From assembly GCA_963579025.1 (NCBI GenBank), contig CAUZFZ010000108.1:1-37335 (forward strand): a stretch of 37,335 nt of DNA, written 5' to 3'. The notes below the pieces were generated by a model. The model saw nothing but the letters and a program-made list of their open reading frames with translations. It did not search any database and had not been told where the DNA came from. This document shows positions 24,814 through 34,184 of the stretch, piece after piece. Each line of letters opens with the position of its first letter. Position 1 is the stretch's first letter. This DNA is from CAUZFZ01 sp963579025 (GTDB taxonomy: Bacteria > Planctomycetota > Planctomycetia > Planctomycetales > Planctomycetaceae). The position numbers and the translations under genes are program-made.

Positions 24814-25460
24814 CACAAAACCTGTTTCCGGCACGGTGTGCCAGCCCGGGAAACTGGGTGACTGGACGGAGCATCCAGTCGAAGGAGCATCACGACAGCA
24901 TTCATCATAGCCCGCTTGCCGACGGGCTCTCAAACCAGCGGCAAGTCGCCGCCCGCTCTCATCGTTCGTTCAGCCGTGCGAAACTACTGGATTGTCTTCA
25001 GATACCGGCTGAGCAAAGTCAGATTCTGACTGATGCGATGCAGCATGCTCGCGATACCAGCGAGTGGTTTTTGTCATCGCCGCTCGAACGGAGTTGGCGC
25101 TCAAGTTCGGTTCGGCACCGAACGAATCTGGGGAGACGTGTCCCAGGTATCCGATAAGCAGGAACACGTTGGTCATCATTGCACGGCGGACGATCGGTCG
25201 AGGCACGGTTCACTCCGCGGTGTGGTAAGCAGCAACAAGGCCAGTGAGCTGGTTCGAGGATTTGCCTCAAGTTTCAGCAGACGCGGAAACGAGGATCAAA
25301 CAGAACGGCCGTCAAGACGTTTCCTGTGCCCGCGGATTCAACAGGTGTTGTCTTCTTTCGCGTCGCAGGCTGCACGTTACCGGAATGGCCGATTGCGGAA
25401 AAACACGTAGAATCCAGGACGCACCAGGTATCTCAGCCCGGAGTCGCCAGATTGCCAGAC
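24814..25460. other. Intergenic region between divergent FHA and hydrolase genes
   Basis: About 650 bases with no recognisable gene. AGCCCG and CGGGCT near 24909-24930 and CTTGCCG/CGGCAAG nearby can form alternative short stems in the leader of the FHA gene. A 69-codon frame on the minus strand (24970-25179) is listed separately with low confidence. No promoter boxes could be assigned. Confidence 0.45.
24970..25179 (-). CDS. Possible small protein (weak)
   Basis: A 69-residue frame beginning with two Met codons (25179, 25176) and a hydrophobic start MTNVFLLIGYLG that could be a signal or anchor. The rest is polar with no motif. There is no convincing SD and an overlapping frame exists on the same strand, so it may not be a gene. 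Confidence 0.22.
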   Translation of the reverse strand: MMTNVFLLIGYLGHVSPDSFGAEPNLSANSVRAAMTKTTRWYREHAASHQSESDFAQPVSEDNPVVSHG

Positions 25461-26399
25461 ATGCAAGATCAGACGCTCTCCTGCGACGGTTTTCGATTTC
25501 TGTATCGCATCCTGCACGGTAACGACTCGGACCGGATTCCGGTTCTGTTTCTTGGAGGAGCCTTCCAGTCAATGAACTCGTGGAAGCGGATCGTTCCCGC
25601 GTTCCATCCGGAACGAACCGTGCTGCTGGTCGATCTGCCCGGTATGGGCCAGGCCGATTTTCTGCCGGAATCGTACGGCCTGGAGTTTTTCACGGGCGTT
25701 GTGCGAACCCTGCTTGATGAAGTCGGTTGCCCGCAGGTGTGCGTCGTCTCTGCTTCGTATGGAGCCTTGATCGGATACCAGTTCGCTCAGTTGTTTCCGT
25801 CTCGCGTTTCCCATCTGGCTCTGGCCGGGATCATGTGGCGCGTGTCACGGCAGCAAAAGGCCGATGCGCTGGCCCATGTCGAAGAACTCGATCGCCTTCC
25901 GCCGGACGACTATGCCACGGAAGTGATCGATCGCCTGCTTTCTCCGACTTCACGAGAACACGTACAGCGAAGCCGCGTTGTTGAACGAGTGCTGCGAACC
26001 GAACTGAAACGCATCGATGAGGATGGACTGCGAAAGTACCGCGCTAACATGCTCCGGCTATGCACTCAGCCGCCGCTGAATGTCGAGTCGCCACCGGTGG
26101 TGCGATCGCTGATTTTCACGGGCGAACACGACCACTTCACGCGTCCGCGTTTCGGCCGGGCCCTGGCCTCGCGAATGGACGATGCCGTGTTTGTCGAGAT
26201 CGAGCAGGCCGATCACCTCTGCCACATGGAACGATTCGAAACGACGACTGAACTCGTCCGCAGATTCTTCGACAACGATCGACTCGATGGCATCCCCGGT
26301 TGTGGAGCGCTCGACTACTACGGCTCTGCAGGCATGGGCATATCAGACGTCGATCGGGACCAGAACCGCGTCACCATTCTTCAGGGTCAGGATTCCTGA
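25461..26399 (+). CDS. Alpha/beta hydrolase
   Basis: A 312-residue alpha/beta-hydrolase. Seen: VLFLGGAFQSMNSWK (oxyanion strand and turn), VLLVDLPGMGQ, the nucleophile elbow SASYG with Ser99, FTGEHDHFT with Asp224, and the C-terminal ADHLCHME with the catalytic His. The first small residue of the elbow is Ser rather than Gly, which is tolerated. There is no signal peptide, so it acts in the cytoplasm. The frame opens at 25326, but ATG 25461 begins the first strand. The tail after residue 275 (IPGCGALDYYGS...) is extra to the core. The cyclase-family gene follows 116 bases later in the same direction; a linked catabolic role is possible. Substrate unknown. Confidence 0.85.
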   Translation: MQDQTLSCDGFRFLYRILHGNDSDRIPVLFLGGAFQSMNSWKRIVPAFHPERTVLLVDLPGMGQADFLPESYGLEFFTGVVRTLLDEVGCPQVCVVSASYGALIGYQFAQLFPSRVSHLALAGIMWRVSRQQKADALAHVEELDRLPPDDYATEVIDRLLSPTSREHVQRSRVVERVLRTELKRIDEDGLRKYRANMLRLCTQPPLNVESPPVVRSLIFTGEHDHFTRPRFGRALASRMDDAVFVEIEQADHLCHMERFETTTELVRRFFDNDRLDGIPGCGALDYYGSAGMGISDVDRDQNRVTILQGQDS

Positions 26400-26515
26400 C
26401 TGACCGATTCGAGACGACTGTTGTCACTGGTCGAAGGTGGTCGTCTCTGCGTCGCCTTATTCCTGACGCACTGGTAGAAACAGGCTTTCTATCAGCAGCA
26501 CCAGGAGCTTCGGCA

Positions 26516-27292
26516 ATGTTTGGTGGCGCCCGCTTAATCGATCTCAGCGTACCTCTCGAACACAACTCCGCCAGCGAACCGCTGCCCGGTTCGATCCATT
26601 ACATCGAACACGGCGGTGAAGGTCTGGCTCAGATGCAGCAGTTCTTCGGTGTTACGGCGGATGATCTGGTCTGGTCAGATGGCGAAGGGTGGGCCATCGA
26701 AGACGTCCACATGATCACTCACACCGGGACGCACGTAGACGCGCCGTACCACTACGGGCGAATGTCCGAAGGCAAACCGGCCCGGACGATCGACCAGGTC
26801 CCTCTGGAGTGGTGCTTTGCTCCCGGTGTCGTCGTTGACGTGCGAGATGTCCCGGCCGGCGCAGAGATCACGGTCCAGCATCTGCAGTCGTCGCTGGCGA
26901 AGATCGAGTATGAATTGCAGCCAGGAGACATCGTGCTGCTGCAGACCGATGCCGACAAACGCATCAACTCGCCCGAGTACTTCCGCCAGCCGGGACTGGG
27001 TCGCGACGGAACGTTGTGGCTGGTCGAGCAGGGAGTCAAGGTGATCGGCATCGACGCCTATACGATCGACCGCCCCTTCACGGACATGGTCGGGGACTTC
27101 AAACGCACGGGAGACGGGCGTCACATCTGGCCGGCGCATTTTGCGGGCATCACACGGGAGTACTGCCAGATCGAGAAACTGGCAAATCTCGATAAGATCC
27201 CGACCCCGCACGGTTTTTTCGTGTCATGCCTTCCGGTCAAGATCACGGGCGCCAGTGCTGGCTGGTGTCGCGCGGTGGCCATTGTTCCGTGA
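26516..27292 (+). CDS. Cyclase family protein (kynurenine formamidase-like)
   Basis: A 258-residue metal-dependent hydrolase of the cyclase family (PF04199), which includes bacterial kynurenine formamidase and isatin hydrolase. The metal and catalytic motif HTGTHVDAPYHY is intact near residue 65-76; other family features are RLIDLSVPLEHN at the start, GDIVLLQTDADK, VIGIDAYTIDRP and the ending GASAGWCRAVAIV. It is cytoplasmic. The start is ATG 26516 with CAGGAGC eight bases upstream; the longer open frame from 26300 overlaps the previous gene and lacks the fold. The true substrate cannot be told from the sequence; no tryptophan-degradation genes are nearby. Confidence 0.88.
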   Translation: MFGGARLIDLSVPLEHNSASEPLPGSIHYIEHGGEGLAQMQQFFGVTADDLVWSDGEGWAIEDVHMITHTGTHVDAPYHYGRMSEGKPARTIDQVPLEWCFAPGVVVDVRDVPAGAEITVQHLQSSLAKIEYELQPGDIVLLQTDADKRINSPEYFRQPGLGRDGTLWLVEQGVKVIGIDAYTIDRPFTDMVGDFKRTGDGRHIWPAHFAGITREYCQIEKLANLDKIPTPHGFFVSCLPVKITGASAGWCRAVAIVP

Positions 27293-27320
27293 GGGTTGAG
27301 CGGTGAATATCTGTGTGCTG

Positions 27321-27441
27321 CCCCTCTCCCCAAAGCGGCGTAGCCGCAACCACAAGTAGGATGGGCACTCCTGCGATGCGCGCGCACGGCGCGCATGACT
27401 GCCGACTGAAGACTCTAACCCTCTCCCCACGAAGGAGAGGG
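27321..27441. repeat. MITE-like 121-bp palindromic element
   Basis: The element starts with CCCCTCTCCCC (27321) and ends with GGAGAGGG (27434-27441), complementary ends like those of the hairpin at 23628. Inside are GCGGC-gta-GCCGC (near 27336), ATGCGCGC/GCGCGCAT (27376-27383 and 27389-27396) and CCCTCTCC/GGAGAGGG (27419-27426 and 27434-27441). It has no coding capacity. It ends 30 bases before the molybdopterin gene. No target-site duplication could be made out. Confidence 0.55.
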
Positions 27442-27471
27442 AACGCCTTGGTGGATTTGCAGGAATAAATA

Positions 27472-29550
27472 ATGACTGAAACACGGCAGGCGCGAGCAGT
27501 CTGTCCATTCGACTGCCCGGATACATGTTCGATGATTGTGACCATCGAAGATGATCGTGTGGTGAGTGTGGCGGGTGATCCCGATCATCCTTTTACGGAC
27601 GGGTTTTTGTGCCACAAGGTTTCACGATTTCCCGAGCGAGTGAATCATCCTGACCGCTTGATGTATCCCCTGCGGAGGACCGGACCAAAGGGCAGCGGCC
27701 AGTTCGAACGCATCACCTGGGACGCGGCACTCGCAGAGATTGCGGACCGATTCCGCGCGATCGCCGACGGTCCACATGGTCCACAAGCCATCCTGCCGTA
27801 CAGCTATTGCGGCACGATGGGCAAGATCCAAAGCGAAGGACTGGATCGTCGCTTCTTTCACCGGTTGGGTGCATCGCTGCTGGACCGCACGATCTGTGCG
27901 ACGGCAGGTGTGGCCGGCATCAGTTACACGCTCGGCAGCACACGAGGCATGGATTCCGAAGCGATCGTCAACAGCCGGTACATCATCAACTGGGGCTCGA
28001 ATACAGCGGTCACGAATTCGCACCTGTGGGCGAAGATGGTGCAGGCTCGCAAGGCGGGAGCGAAGATCGTGACGATCGATCCCTACCGCTCACCGACTGC
28101 CGTCCGTAGTGACTGGCATCTCCCGATCAGGCCCGGTTCAGACGGAGCACTCGCTCTGGGTATGATGCATATCCTGTTCCGCGATGGCAGGCAGGATGAC
28201 GACTACCTCACCACAGCGTGTATCGGAGCCGACGCCCTGCGCGACCGTGTCCTCAGGGAATATCCGCCAGAGAGAGTCGCTTCCATTACCGGGCTGGATG
28301 TTGCATCCATCGAACAACTGGCCGGCGAGTATGCGGAAACCGCACCAGCCGCAATTCGGGTGAATTACGGAGCGTCACGTCACGCAGGCGGCGGCATGGC
28401 CATTCGCACGATCGCTTGCCTGCCCGCCATTATCGGAGCCTGGCGTCATCGTTCCGGGGGCGTCCTGCTTTCGACCAGTTCACTATTTCCGTTCAATCTG
28501 CAGGGCCTGCAGCGACCGGACCTGATCCCCACAGGCACGCGGACGATCAACATGTCGCAGCTTGCCGAGGCATTGCACGGTGAAGCGCCCGGACCTCCGG
28601 TGGAAGCACTGTTTGTGTACTGCTCGAATCCGGCGTCGATCTGTCCGGATCAGAATCGAGTGCTGGAGGGCCTGCGACGCGAGGACCTGTTTACCGTCGT
28701 ACACGAGCAGTTTCCGACAGACACGGTTGCGTACGCGGACATCGTGTTACCGGCAACGACACAATTCGAGCATCTCGACCTTCATCATGCGTATGGGCAT
28801 CCGTGGGTACAGCTCAACCGTCCCTGTCTTGATCCACCCGGCGAATGCCGATCCAACAACGACGTCTTCCGCGGGCTGGCGAACCGTCTTGGCTTCGAGT
28901 CGAACCTCTTCGAAGTCTCCGACGAGCAACTTGCTCGAGACGTCCTGTGGGAGAATCAGGAGTCAACGCCAGCGGCTCTCGAAGGCATAACGGTCGAGCG
29001 TCTCACCGAAGAAGGCCCGATGCGATTGCGAATCAGCGACGATCCGCCATTCGGCGAGGGCAACTTTCCCACGCCATCGGGGAAATGCGAACTGCACTGC
29101 CAGCGACTTGCCGACGACGGTTTTGACTCGTTGCCAACATGGACACCGCCGGCCGAGAGTCCGGAATCAGCTCCTGAACTGGCGGCGCAGTTCCCGCTGC
29201 AGATGCTAAGCCCCCCCGCTCCACAATTCATGAATTCGACGTTTGTCGAAACCGATTCACTGCGCAAGTCTGCTGGCGGGCCGGAAATTGAGATTTCGCC
29301 CACTGATGCCGCGAGCCGAGAGATTCTGGATGGTCACCACGTCGCGGTTTTCAACAACCGTGGACGTTTCGAAGCAACTGCGCGGGTGAGCGATTCTGTG
29401 CAACCCGGCGTCGTTGTGGCACCGGGAATCTGGTGGAATCGATACGCGGGCGATCAGTCCAATGCGAATCTCACGACGCCGACGCGACTGACCGACTTGG
29501 GACGCGGCGCGACCTTTTTCGACAACCTGGTCGAAATCAAACCCGTGTGA
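27472..29550 (+). CDS. Molybdopterin oxidoreductase, cytoplasmic
   Basis: A 692-residue enzyme of the DMSO-reductase superfamily. The N-terminal [4Fe-4S] site is CPFDCPDTC with a fourth Cys at 47 (Cys11, 15, 19, 47). Then follow GFLCHKVSRFPERVNHPDRLMYPL, the pterin-binding body with INWGSNTAVTNSH, KIVTIDPYRSPTA and FPTDTVAYADIVLPATTQFEH, and a C-terminal molydopterin dinucleotide-binding domain ending near LTDLGRGATFFDNLV. There is no twin-arginine signal, so it works in the cytoplasm, unlike most respiratory members. ATG 27472 has AGGAA seven bases upstream. No electron-transfer subunit is adjacent. Substrate unknown; formate, sulfur or nitrogen compounds are possible. Confidence 0.9.
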   Translation: MTETRQARAVCPFDCPDTCSMIVTIEDDRVVSVAGDPDHPFTDGFLCHKVSRFPERVNHPDRLMYPLRRTGPKGSGQFERITWDAALAEIADRFRAIADGPHGPQAILPYSYCGTMGKIQSEGLDRRFFHRLGASLLDRTICATAGVAGISYTLGSTRGMDSEAIVNSRYIINWGSNTAVTNSHLWAKMVQARKAGAKIVTIDPYRSPTAVRSDWHLPIRPGSDGALALGMMHILFRDGRQDDDYLTTACIGADALRDRVLREYPPERVASITGLDVASIEQLAGEYAETAPAAIRVNYGASRHAGGGMAIRTIACLPAIIGAWRHRSGGVLLSTSSLFPFNLQGLQRPDLIPTGTRTINMSQLAEALHGEAPGPPVEALFVYCSNPASICPDQNRVLEGLRREDLFTVVHEQFPTDTVAYADIVLPATTQFEHLDLHHAYGHPWVQLNRPCLDPPGECRSNNDVFRGLANRLGFESNLFEVSDEQLARDVLWENQESTPAALEGITVERLTEEGPMRLRISDDPPFGEGNFPTPSGKCELHCQRLADDGFDSLPTWTPPAESPESAPELAAQFPLQMLSPPAPQFMNSTFVETDSLRKSAGGPEIEISPTDAASREILDGHHVAVFNNRGRFEATARVSDSVQPGVVVAPGIWWNRYAGDQSNANLTTPTRLTDLGRGATFFDNLVEIKPV

Positions 29551-29555
29551 GTTCT

Positions 29556-29600
29556 GTCGACGATCCGCGTTGCCGCTCGTCTTATGCTTCGGTCGTCGAC
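29556..29600. terminator. Inverted repeat between convergent genes
   Basis: GTCGACGA (29556-29563) and TCGTCGAC (29593-29600) are perfect 8-bp arms around a 29-base loop, filling the 62-base gap between the ends of the molybdopterin gene and the heme protein gene. Position suggests a shared terminator, but no T-run is present. Confidence 0.35.
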
Positions 29601-29612
29601 ATGCGGTGTCGG

Positions 29613-32600
29613 CTATGGGAGCTTTTGGATTCTGAGCGGTTCTTTGCGGGCCGAATGATCAACAGCGATCGTGATTGTGTGAGCGCCTTTTGCGAGGTCG
29701 AGCTTGATCGGGGACGTAGGTTCGATCGGTGCTTTGTCCGACCAGATTGTCAGTCCGTCCGTCGAATTGATCTGGAACTGCACAATCCCGGACTCGTCGA
29801 GGTTCAGCTCGAAACGCAACACGACGATCGGCGCCGGTTCCTGCCTCGACGGCACGCGGAGTGGCATCTTCGGTAGATCATGCAGCGGCAGTTGCCCGTC
29901 GACGCGGCTGTAGACCGGTCGCCATTGCCAGGCAGCGTTATCCTCAGTGACTGAACCCAGGCGAGTTCGGCGCAATGCGTACGCGGCCTCCGGAGTCGGC
30001 AACAGGACTTCCCATCGTCGCACGACGGGTTCAAGACCGATGCGAATGCCGCCGACTTTGCCCAGCTCGGACATAAACCGCACGACGTCAACCAGCTCCT
30101 GTCGAGTGAGTCGTTCGGTCAGGCCGGACGGCATCAGCGACGCTCCGTTGACCTGTTGGTCAATCGAATCAAGCGGCACAGCGAATTCCCGATTCTCCGC
30201 ATCACGCAGAATCAGATCAGCGTTTGTCTGCCGAATTCGAATCCCCGAGTAGCTTTTCCCTTCGTCCGTGACGACGACCACCGTATGAAAGCCCTCTTTG
30301 ACTTTGTCATTGGGATCAAGCAGTGATTTGATCAGGTAATCCACCTGGGCACTGCCGCCGATACTGACCAGGTCTGGACCAACCTTTCCGCCGAATCCGC
30401 CGATGGCGTGACACTTCACGCATGCGAGTTCAGCGCGGCGATAAACCGCTTCACCCGCCGCCGCGTCTCCCGTTTCGATGACGGCCGTGACCAGGTCATC
30501 CATCTGTTCCGGAGTCAGCTTCTTCACAGCAGCTTTGACGCCGCCCGCTTCCGTCAGCGCCTTGATCAGTCCCGGCACCTTCCGCCCCGATGATTGCACG
30601 GTCCGCAGTGCAAGCTTGGCCACATCGACATCGAGCGGCTTGCCGGAAACGGCTGCCGCCAGAGTCGCTGCTCCATTCTTCTGTTGCAGAAAGGCCTCGA
30701 TCACTGGCGTCGGATCGTCTTGCGGGCTCGCATCCTGCAGCAGTGCGGATGCGATCGCTGCCGCACCGGGAGCACCGCTGCGAGCCAGACCGGCGGCGGC
30801 CTGGACACGCAATTCGAATGGTCCCTCGCCCGACAGCTCTTTCAGTTTCTCATGTCCCTGAATGCCGCCCAGTGACGTCAGGCCTTCGATAGCAGCGTTG
30901 CGGAACCGCGACGGCGCGTCGGTTCGGCTGGCGAGTTTCTGCAAGTCGTCGGCCAGTGCTTCCACTTTCCACAAACCGACCAGTCTTGCGGCCTCGCACA
31001 TGACATTGACCTCGTCGCTGGAAAGCTGCGTCAGGCCTTCTGGTGATCGCAACGCTTCAGTGTCGGGTGTCAGGAACCGAGCGAGGGATTTTCCGATATT
31101 TCTGACATCGGCCGGGACGACTTTGCGTCGCCGGGCTGCATCGGCGAGAGCTCCCAGCAACTCGGTCTGATGTTGGGGCGAATCGTTAAGACCCTGCGAG
31201 ATTCGATACACCAATGCCAGCTCCGATGGCTCGCCGATTGGAGCGATTGATTTCGCAATCTCGACGCGTTCGTCGTCCGACACGCCGTCCTCGTTCATCA
31301 GCGCCACGAGTGATTTCGCAATGCCGGCAGATCCTGCAGCCTGAGCGGCGAATGTCAGATGCCGCGCGTTACCCGCAAAGAGGTTGTCGCCTTCACGCAG
31401 CCGCGGGACCCAGACCGGCCCCAGTTCCCATGCGGTCAACCACAACGCGTAATTCAGAAACCGATCCACCGGGCTGTCGAGTGCCCGCATCGCGGCCGCG
31501 ACTGAACTGGCCTCTCGTAGATTGCCCAGCACGCGCACGGATTCCAGCCGGACGCGCGGGTGCGCATCCGCAACTCCACGAGTCAGCAAATCGAGCCGGT
31601 CCGGCAAATGCTCCTGCCATTCCTGAATGACCCGGATGCCCGCGGCGCGGACGCGAGGATCGGCCGCGACCAGCACTGACTCAAGCAGCTCACGATTGAC
31701 CGACCGCACGGACTGCGACACCCACAGACCTTCCAGCCGCAACTGCTCGGTGTCCGCGTCCTTTGGATCGAGCTTACTCAACCACTCGGAAAGGACCGGG
31801 ATGACCTGTTCAGCTCCGCGAGCTTTCAGCACGAGTCGCGCGCGTTCACGCGTCCAGTCTTCGGGCGACTTGAGTTGGTCGAGCAGGTCAGGGACAGTCG
31901 CATCGACAAGTTGCGGGCGTTTGACGACGGGTCTGCCCTTGTAACTGACTCGCCAGATGCGGCCGTGGACGTGATCGCGGCGTGGATCACGAAAGTCGAC
32001 TTCGCCGTGCTGGATGATCGGGTTGTACCAGTCGGCAATGTAGATCGCTCCGTCCGGTCCCATCTTGATATCGATCGGCCGGAACGCGACGTGAGGAGTC
32101 TTGATCAGTTCGACCTGCTCGCGCGCGGCGAACCCGGCGCCGTCTTCGCTCAGAATGAAGCGGCAGACACGATGGCCCCGGAAATCGTTGGTGAGCAGGT
32201 TGCCCTGCCAGTCGTCGGGCAAGTGACGACCGCTGACCATTTCCAGTCCGCAGTACTTGGGACTGCCTGAGTTGAGACCGGGAAACAGCTTCGGGACGTC
32301 ACGAGCCGTCTGGTAGGCCGCTCCGGGAATCACATAGTTGATCCCCTGGCCACCGGCGCCGTCGGTCGCGAACGACTGACCGTAGCGGTCGAAGTGATGC
32401 CCCCAGGAATTGACCCAGCCGCGAGCAAACACGTCCAGCTCCATCGTCTCCGGGCGGAAACGCCAGATACCGCCAGCGTTCAGCCGACGGACACCCCACG
32501 GCGTTTCAATGTGGCTGTGGATGTAGATCGACTGATTGAAGTACAGACGTCCGCCCGGACCCCATCGCAGCGTGTGCATGATGTGATGCGTGTCTTCTGT

Positions 32601-33077
32601 ACCGAACCCCGACAGCACGACGCGTTCCTTGTCGGCCTTGCCGTCGCCGTTCGTGTCTGACAGATGCAGCAGTTCCGTGCTGTTGGCCACGTAAGCTCCG
32701 CCGTCACCCGGAACAACCGCCGTGGGAATCAGCAGGCCGCCGGCGAACACGGTGGTCTTCTCGGCGACGCCGTCGCCGTCCGCGTCTTCGACGATCAGGA
32801 TTCGATCGTTCGCCTTTTCACCTGGTTTGATGTGTGGATACACCTCGGAGCTGGCGATCCACAGCCGGCCCTGGGCATCGAAGTTCATCTGAATCGGCTT
32901 GGCGATTTGAGGATCAGCCGCAAACAGATTCACCTCGAACCCGTCCGCAACAATGAACGACTTGCGCTCGATCTCTGGATCGGGGTCGGGAATGTCCTTC
33001 AGATTGCGCTGTGCCTGCGCTGTTTGATTCAGCAGCAGGACTGCGCAGGCCAGTAACCCGAGAAGTCGTCGTGGCAT
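29613..33077 (-). CDS. PVC-type heme-binding CxxCH protein (propeller, HEAT, heme)
   Basis: A 1154-residue exported protein. A signal peptide (1-22, ending TAQA) is followed by a beta-propeller of the membrane-bound dehydrogenase (TIGR02604) type, about 35-410, with FEVNLFAADPQI, DADGDGVAEKTTVF, WGHHFDRYG and ADWYNPIIQHGEVD. HEAT-like helices run from about 430 to 850. A Pirellula/Verrucomicrobium-type heme domain (TIGR02603) has CVKCH at 886-890, and a C-terminal beta domain runs from about 1010. It probably oxidises an extracellular sugar or alcohol and passes electrons to its c heme. ATG 33077 has AAGGAC nine bases upstream; the frame beyond it crosses a repeat and is not counted. Confidence 0.9.
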   Translation of the reverse strand: MPRRLLGLLACAVLLLNQTAQAQRNLKDIPDPDPEIERKSFIVADGFEVNLFAADPQIAKPIQMNFDAQGRLWIASSEVYPHIKPGEKANDRILIVEDADGDGVAEKTTVFAGGLLIPTAVVPGDGGAYVANSTELLHLSDTNGDGKADKERVVLSGFGTEDTHHIMHTLRWGPGGRLYFNQSIYIHSHIETPWGVRRLNAGGIWRFRPETMELDVFARGWVNSWGHHFDRYGQSFATDGAGGQGINYVIPGAAYQTARDVPKLFPGLNSGSPKYCGLEMVSGRHLPDDWQGNLLTNDFRGHRVCRFILSEDGAGFAAREQVELIKTPHVAFRPIDIKMGPDGAIYIADWYNPIIQHGEVDFRDPRRDHVHGRIWRVSYKGRPVVKRPQLVDATVPDLLDQLKSPEDWTRERARLVLKARGAEQVIPVLSEWLSKLDPKDADTEQLRLEGLWVSQSVRSVNRELLESVLVAADPRVRAAGIRVIQEWQEHLPDRLDLLTRGVADAHPRVRLESVRVLGNLREASSVAAAMRALDSPVDRFLNYALWLTAWELGPVWVPRLREGDNLFAGNARHLTFAAQAAGSAGIAKSLVALMNEDGVSDDERVEIAKSIAPIGEPSELALVYRISQGLNDSPQHQTELLGALADAARRRKVVPADVRNIGKSLARFLTPDTEALRSPEGLTQLSSDEVNVMCEAARLVGLWKVEALADDLQKLASRTDAPSRFRNAAIEGLTSLGGIQGHEKLKELSGEGPFELRVQAAAGLARSGAPGAAAIASALLQDASPQDDPTPVIEAFLQQKNGAATLAAAVSGKPLDVDVAKLALRTVQSSGRKVPGLIKALTEAGGVKAAVKKLTPEQMDDLVTAVIETGDAAAGEAVYRRAELACVKCHAIGGFGGKVGPDLVSIGGSAQVDYLIKSLLDPNDKVKEGFHTVVVVTDEGKSYSGIRIRQTNADLILRDAENREFAVPLDSIDQQVNGASLMPSGLTERLTRQELVDVVRFMSELGKVGGIRIGLEPVVRRWEVLLPTPEAAYALRRTRLGSVTEDNAAWQWRPVYSRVDGQLPLHDLPKMPLRVPSRQEPAPIVVLRFELNLDESGIVQFQINSTDGLTIWSDKAPIEPTSPIKLDLAKGAHTITIAVDHSARKEPLRIQKLP

Positions 33078-33146
33078 GACGTATGTCCTTAGGTCCTTCG
33101 GTTCCGGGATCGACCAGGTTGTTTTCGCAGAATCGTCGAGGTCAGA

Positions 33147-33174
33147 GTTGATTGTCGATTGATGATTGTTGATT
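33147..33174. repeat. Degenerate heptamer array, four units
   Basis: GTTGATT, GTCGATT, GATGATT and GTTGATT follow each other without gaps, about 70 bases upstream of the heme protein start. Similar units flank the start of the FHA-TadA gene at 23554. Such arrays resemble the short tandem heptamers known from cyanobacteria; function unknown. Confidence 0.6.
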
Positions 33175-33256
33175 TTCGAAGTGGAAGTCCTTGAGGACTC
33201 TGACCATTTCACATGATGACGAGTCCCGGCACTTCGCCGATCGCTAATCATCAATC
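33157..33256. repeat. Imperfect ~100-bp palindromic element
   Basis: GATTGATGATT (33157-33167) is exactly complementary to AATCATCAATC (33246-33256), and inside it CGAAGTG pairs with CACTTCG and AGTCC with GGACT. It overlaps the heptamer array and lies between the heme protein gene and the thioredoxin-TPR gene. It may be a non-coding dispersed element or a processed leader. Confidence 0.45.
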
Positions 33257-33320
33257 AACCCGACTGCCGCGCAGCGGCCCCGGCTTCTGAGCCTGTCTCT
33301 GCCGGGCCAGGCAGTCGCGT

Positions 33321-34184
33321 CTAATACAGGGCCGTCGCCAGCTTTCGCCGGTACTCACCGACCAGCGCGCTGCCGTCTCCCAGCACGCTGAACAGGTTGA
33401 CCATTTGTTCGCGTGCTGACTCGGCGGCGTCGCTGCTGCGGTCGCGCTGAACAATCGCCAGCAATACGTCCAGCGCGTCCCGGTGCAGTCCGTCGACTGC
33501 CATCGCTTCGGCCAGTTTGATCTGCAGCGTTGCATCTTCCGGATTGGCATCGGCCGCGGTTCGCGCTTCCAGCAAACCGCCGGATTCCTCCGCACTGGCC
33601 CGCATTTCAAGTTGTGCTTTCAGAGACTTCGCTTCCGGTTCCAGAAACCCGCGGCGTTCCAGTTCCGCGATCAGCGTTCCTCCCTCTTCATCCAATCCCT
33701 GGGCAACAAGCACGCGGGCGAGGTGAATTTTCGTGGCGTCAATCGCTTCAAGTTCGAGTGACTCCCGCAGCTTTGCGATGGCGGTCGTTGGGTCGGCAAC
33801 CTCCAGTTTCAATGCTTCCTGCAAAAGCTGCTGGGCGCGGGACGGGACAAACTGTCCGACCCACTGACGAAGCTGATCCTCGGGAACCAGACCCATGAAC
33901 TGATCAACCGGACGCCCTTCGGCAAACGCAACCACGTGCGGGATCGACTGGACCCCCATCATCTGAGCCAGGTCCTGGCACTCGTCGATGTTGATCTTCG
34001 CCAGCAGCACGTTGCCACCGGCCTCGTTGACGACCTTCTCCAGGATCGGCGCCAGTTGCAGACACGGCTGACAACTCGGAGACCAGAAGTCCACGATGAC
34101 CGGTGTTTCCATCGATCGTTGGATGACGTCGTCTTCGAAGCGTTCCGTGACGACGTCGAATACATTTGAGACAGGGTCTGCCAT
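33321..34184 (-). CDS. ybbN: YbbN/CnoX-like thioredoxin-TPR protein
   Basis: A 287-residue cytoplasmic protein with an N-terminal thioredoxin fold and C-terminal TPR helices, the build of E. coli YbbN (CnoX), a chaperedoxin that guards clients for GroEL. The active site reads WSPSCQPC (Cys38, Cys41), so both redox Cys are present, unlike E. coli CnoX, whose SQHC has one. The cis-Pro is in QSIPHVVAF. TPR helices run from about 110 to 287. ATG 34184 is used, with CAGGAGA about 8 bases upstream; a TTG codon precedes it. It is divergent from the TPR repeat gene across 301 bases, and upstream of the heme protein gene in the same direction. Confidence 0.9.
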   Translation of the reverse strand: MADPVSNVFDVVTERFEDDVIQRSMETPVIVDFWSPSCQPCLQLAPILEKVVNEAGGNVLLAKINIDECQDLAQMMGVQSIPHVVAFAEGRPVDQFMGLVPEDQLRQWVGQFVPSRAQQLLQEALKLEVADPTTAIAKLRESLELEAIDATKIHLARVLVAQGLDEEGGTLIAELERRGFLEPEAKSLKAQLEMRASAEESGGLLEARTAADANPEDATLQIKLAEAMAVDGLHRDALDVLLAIVQRDRSSDAAESAREQMVNLFSVLGDGSALVGEYRRKLATALY

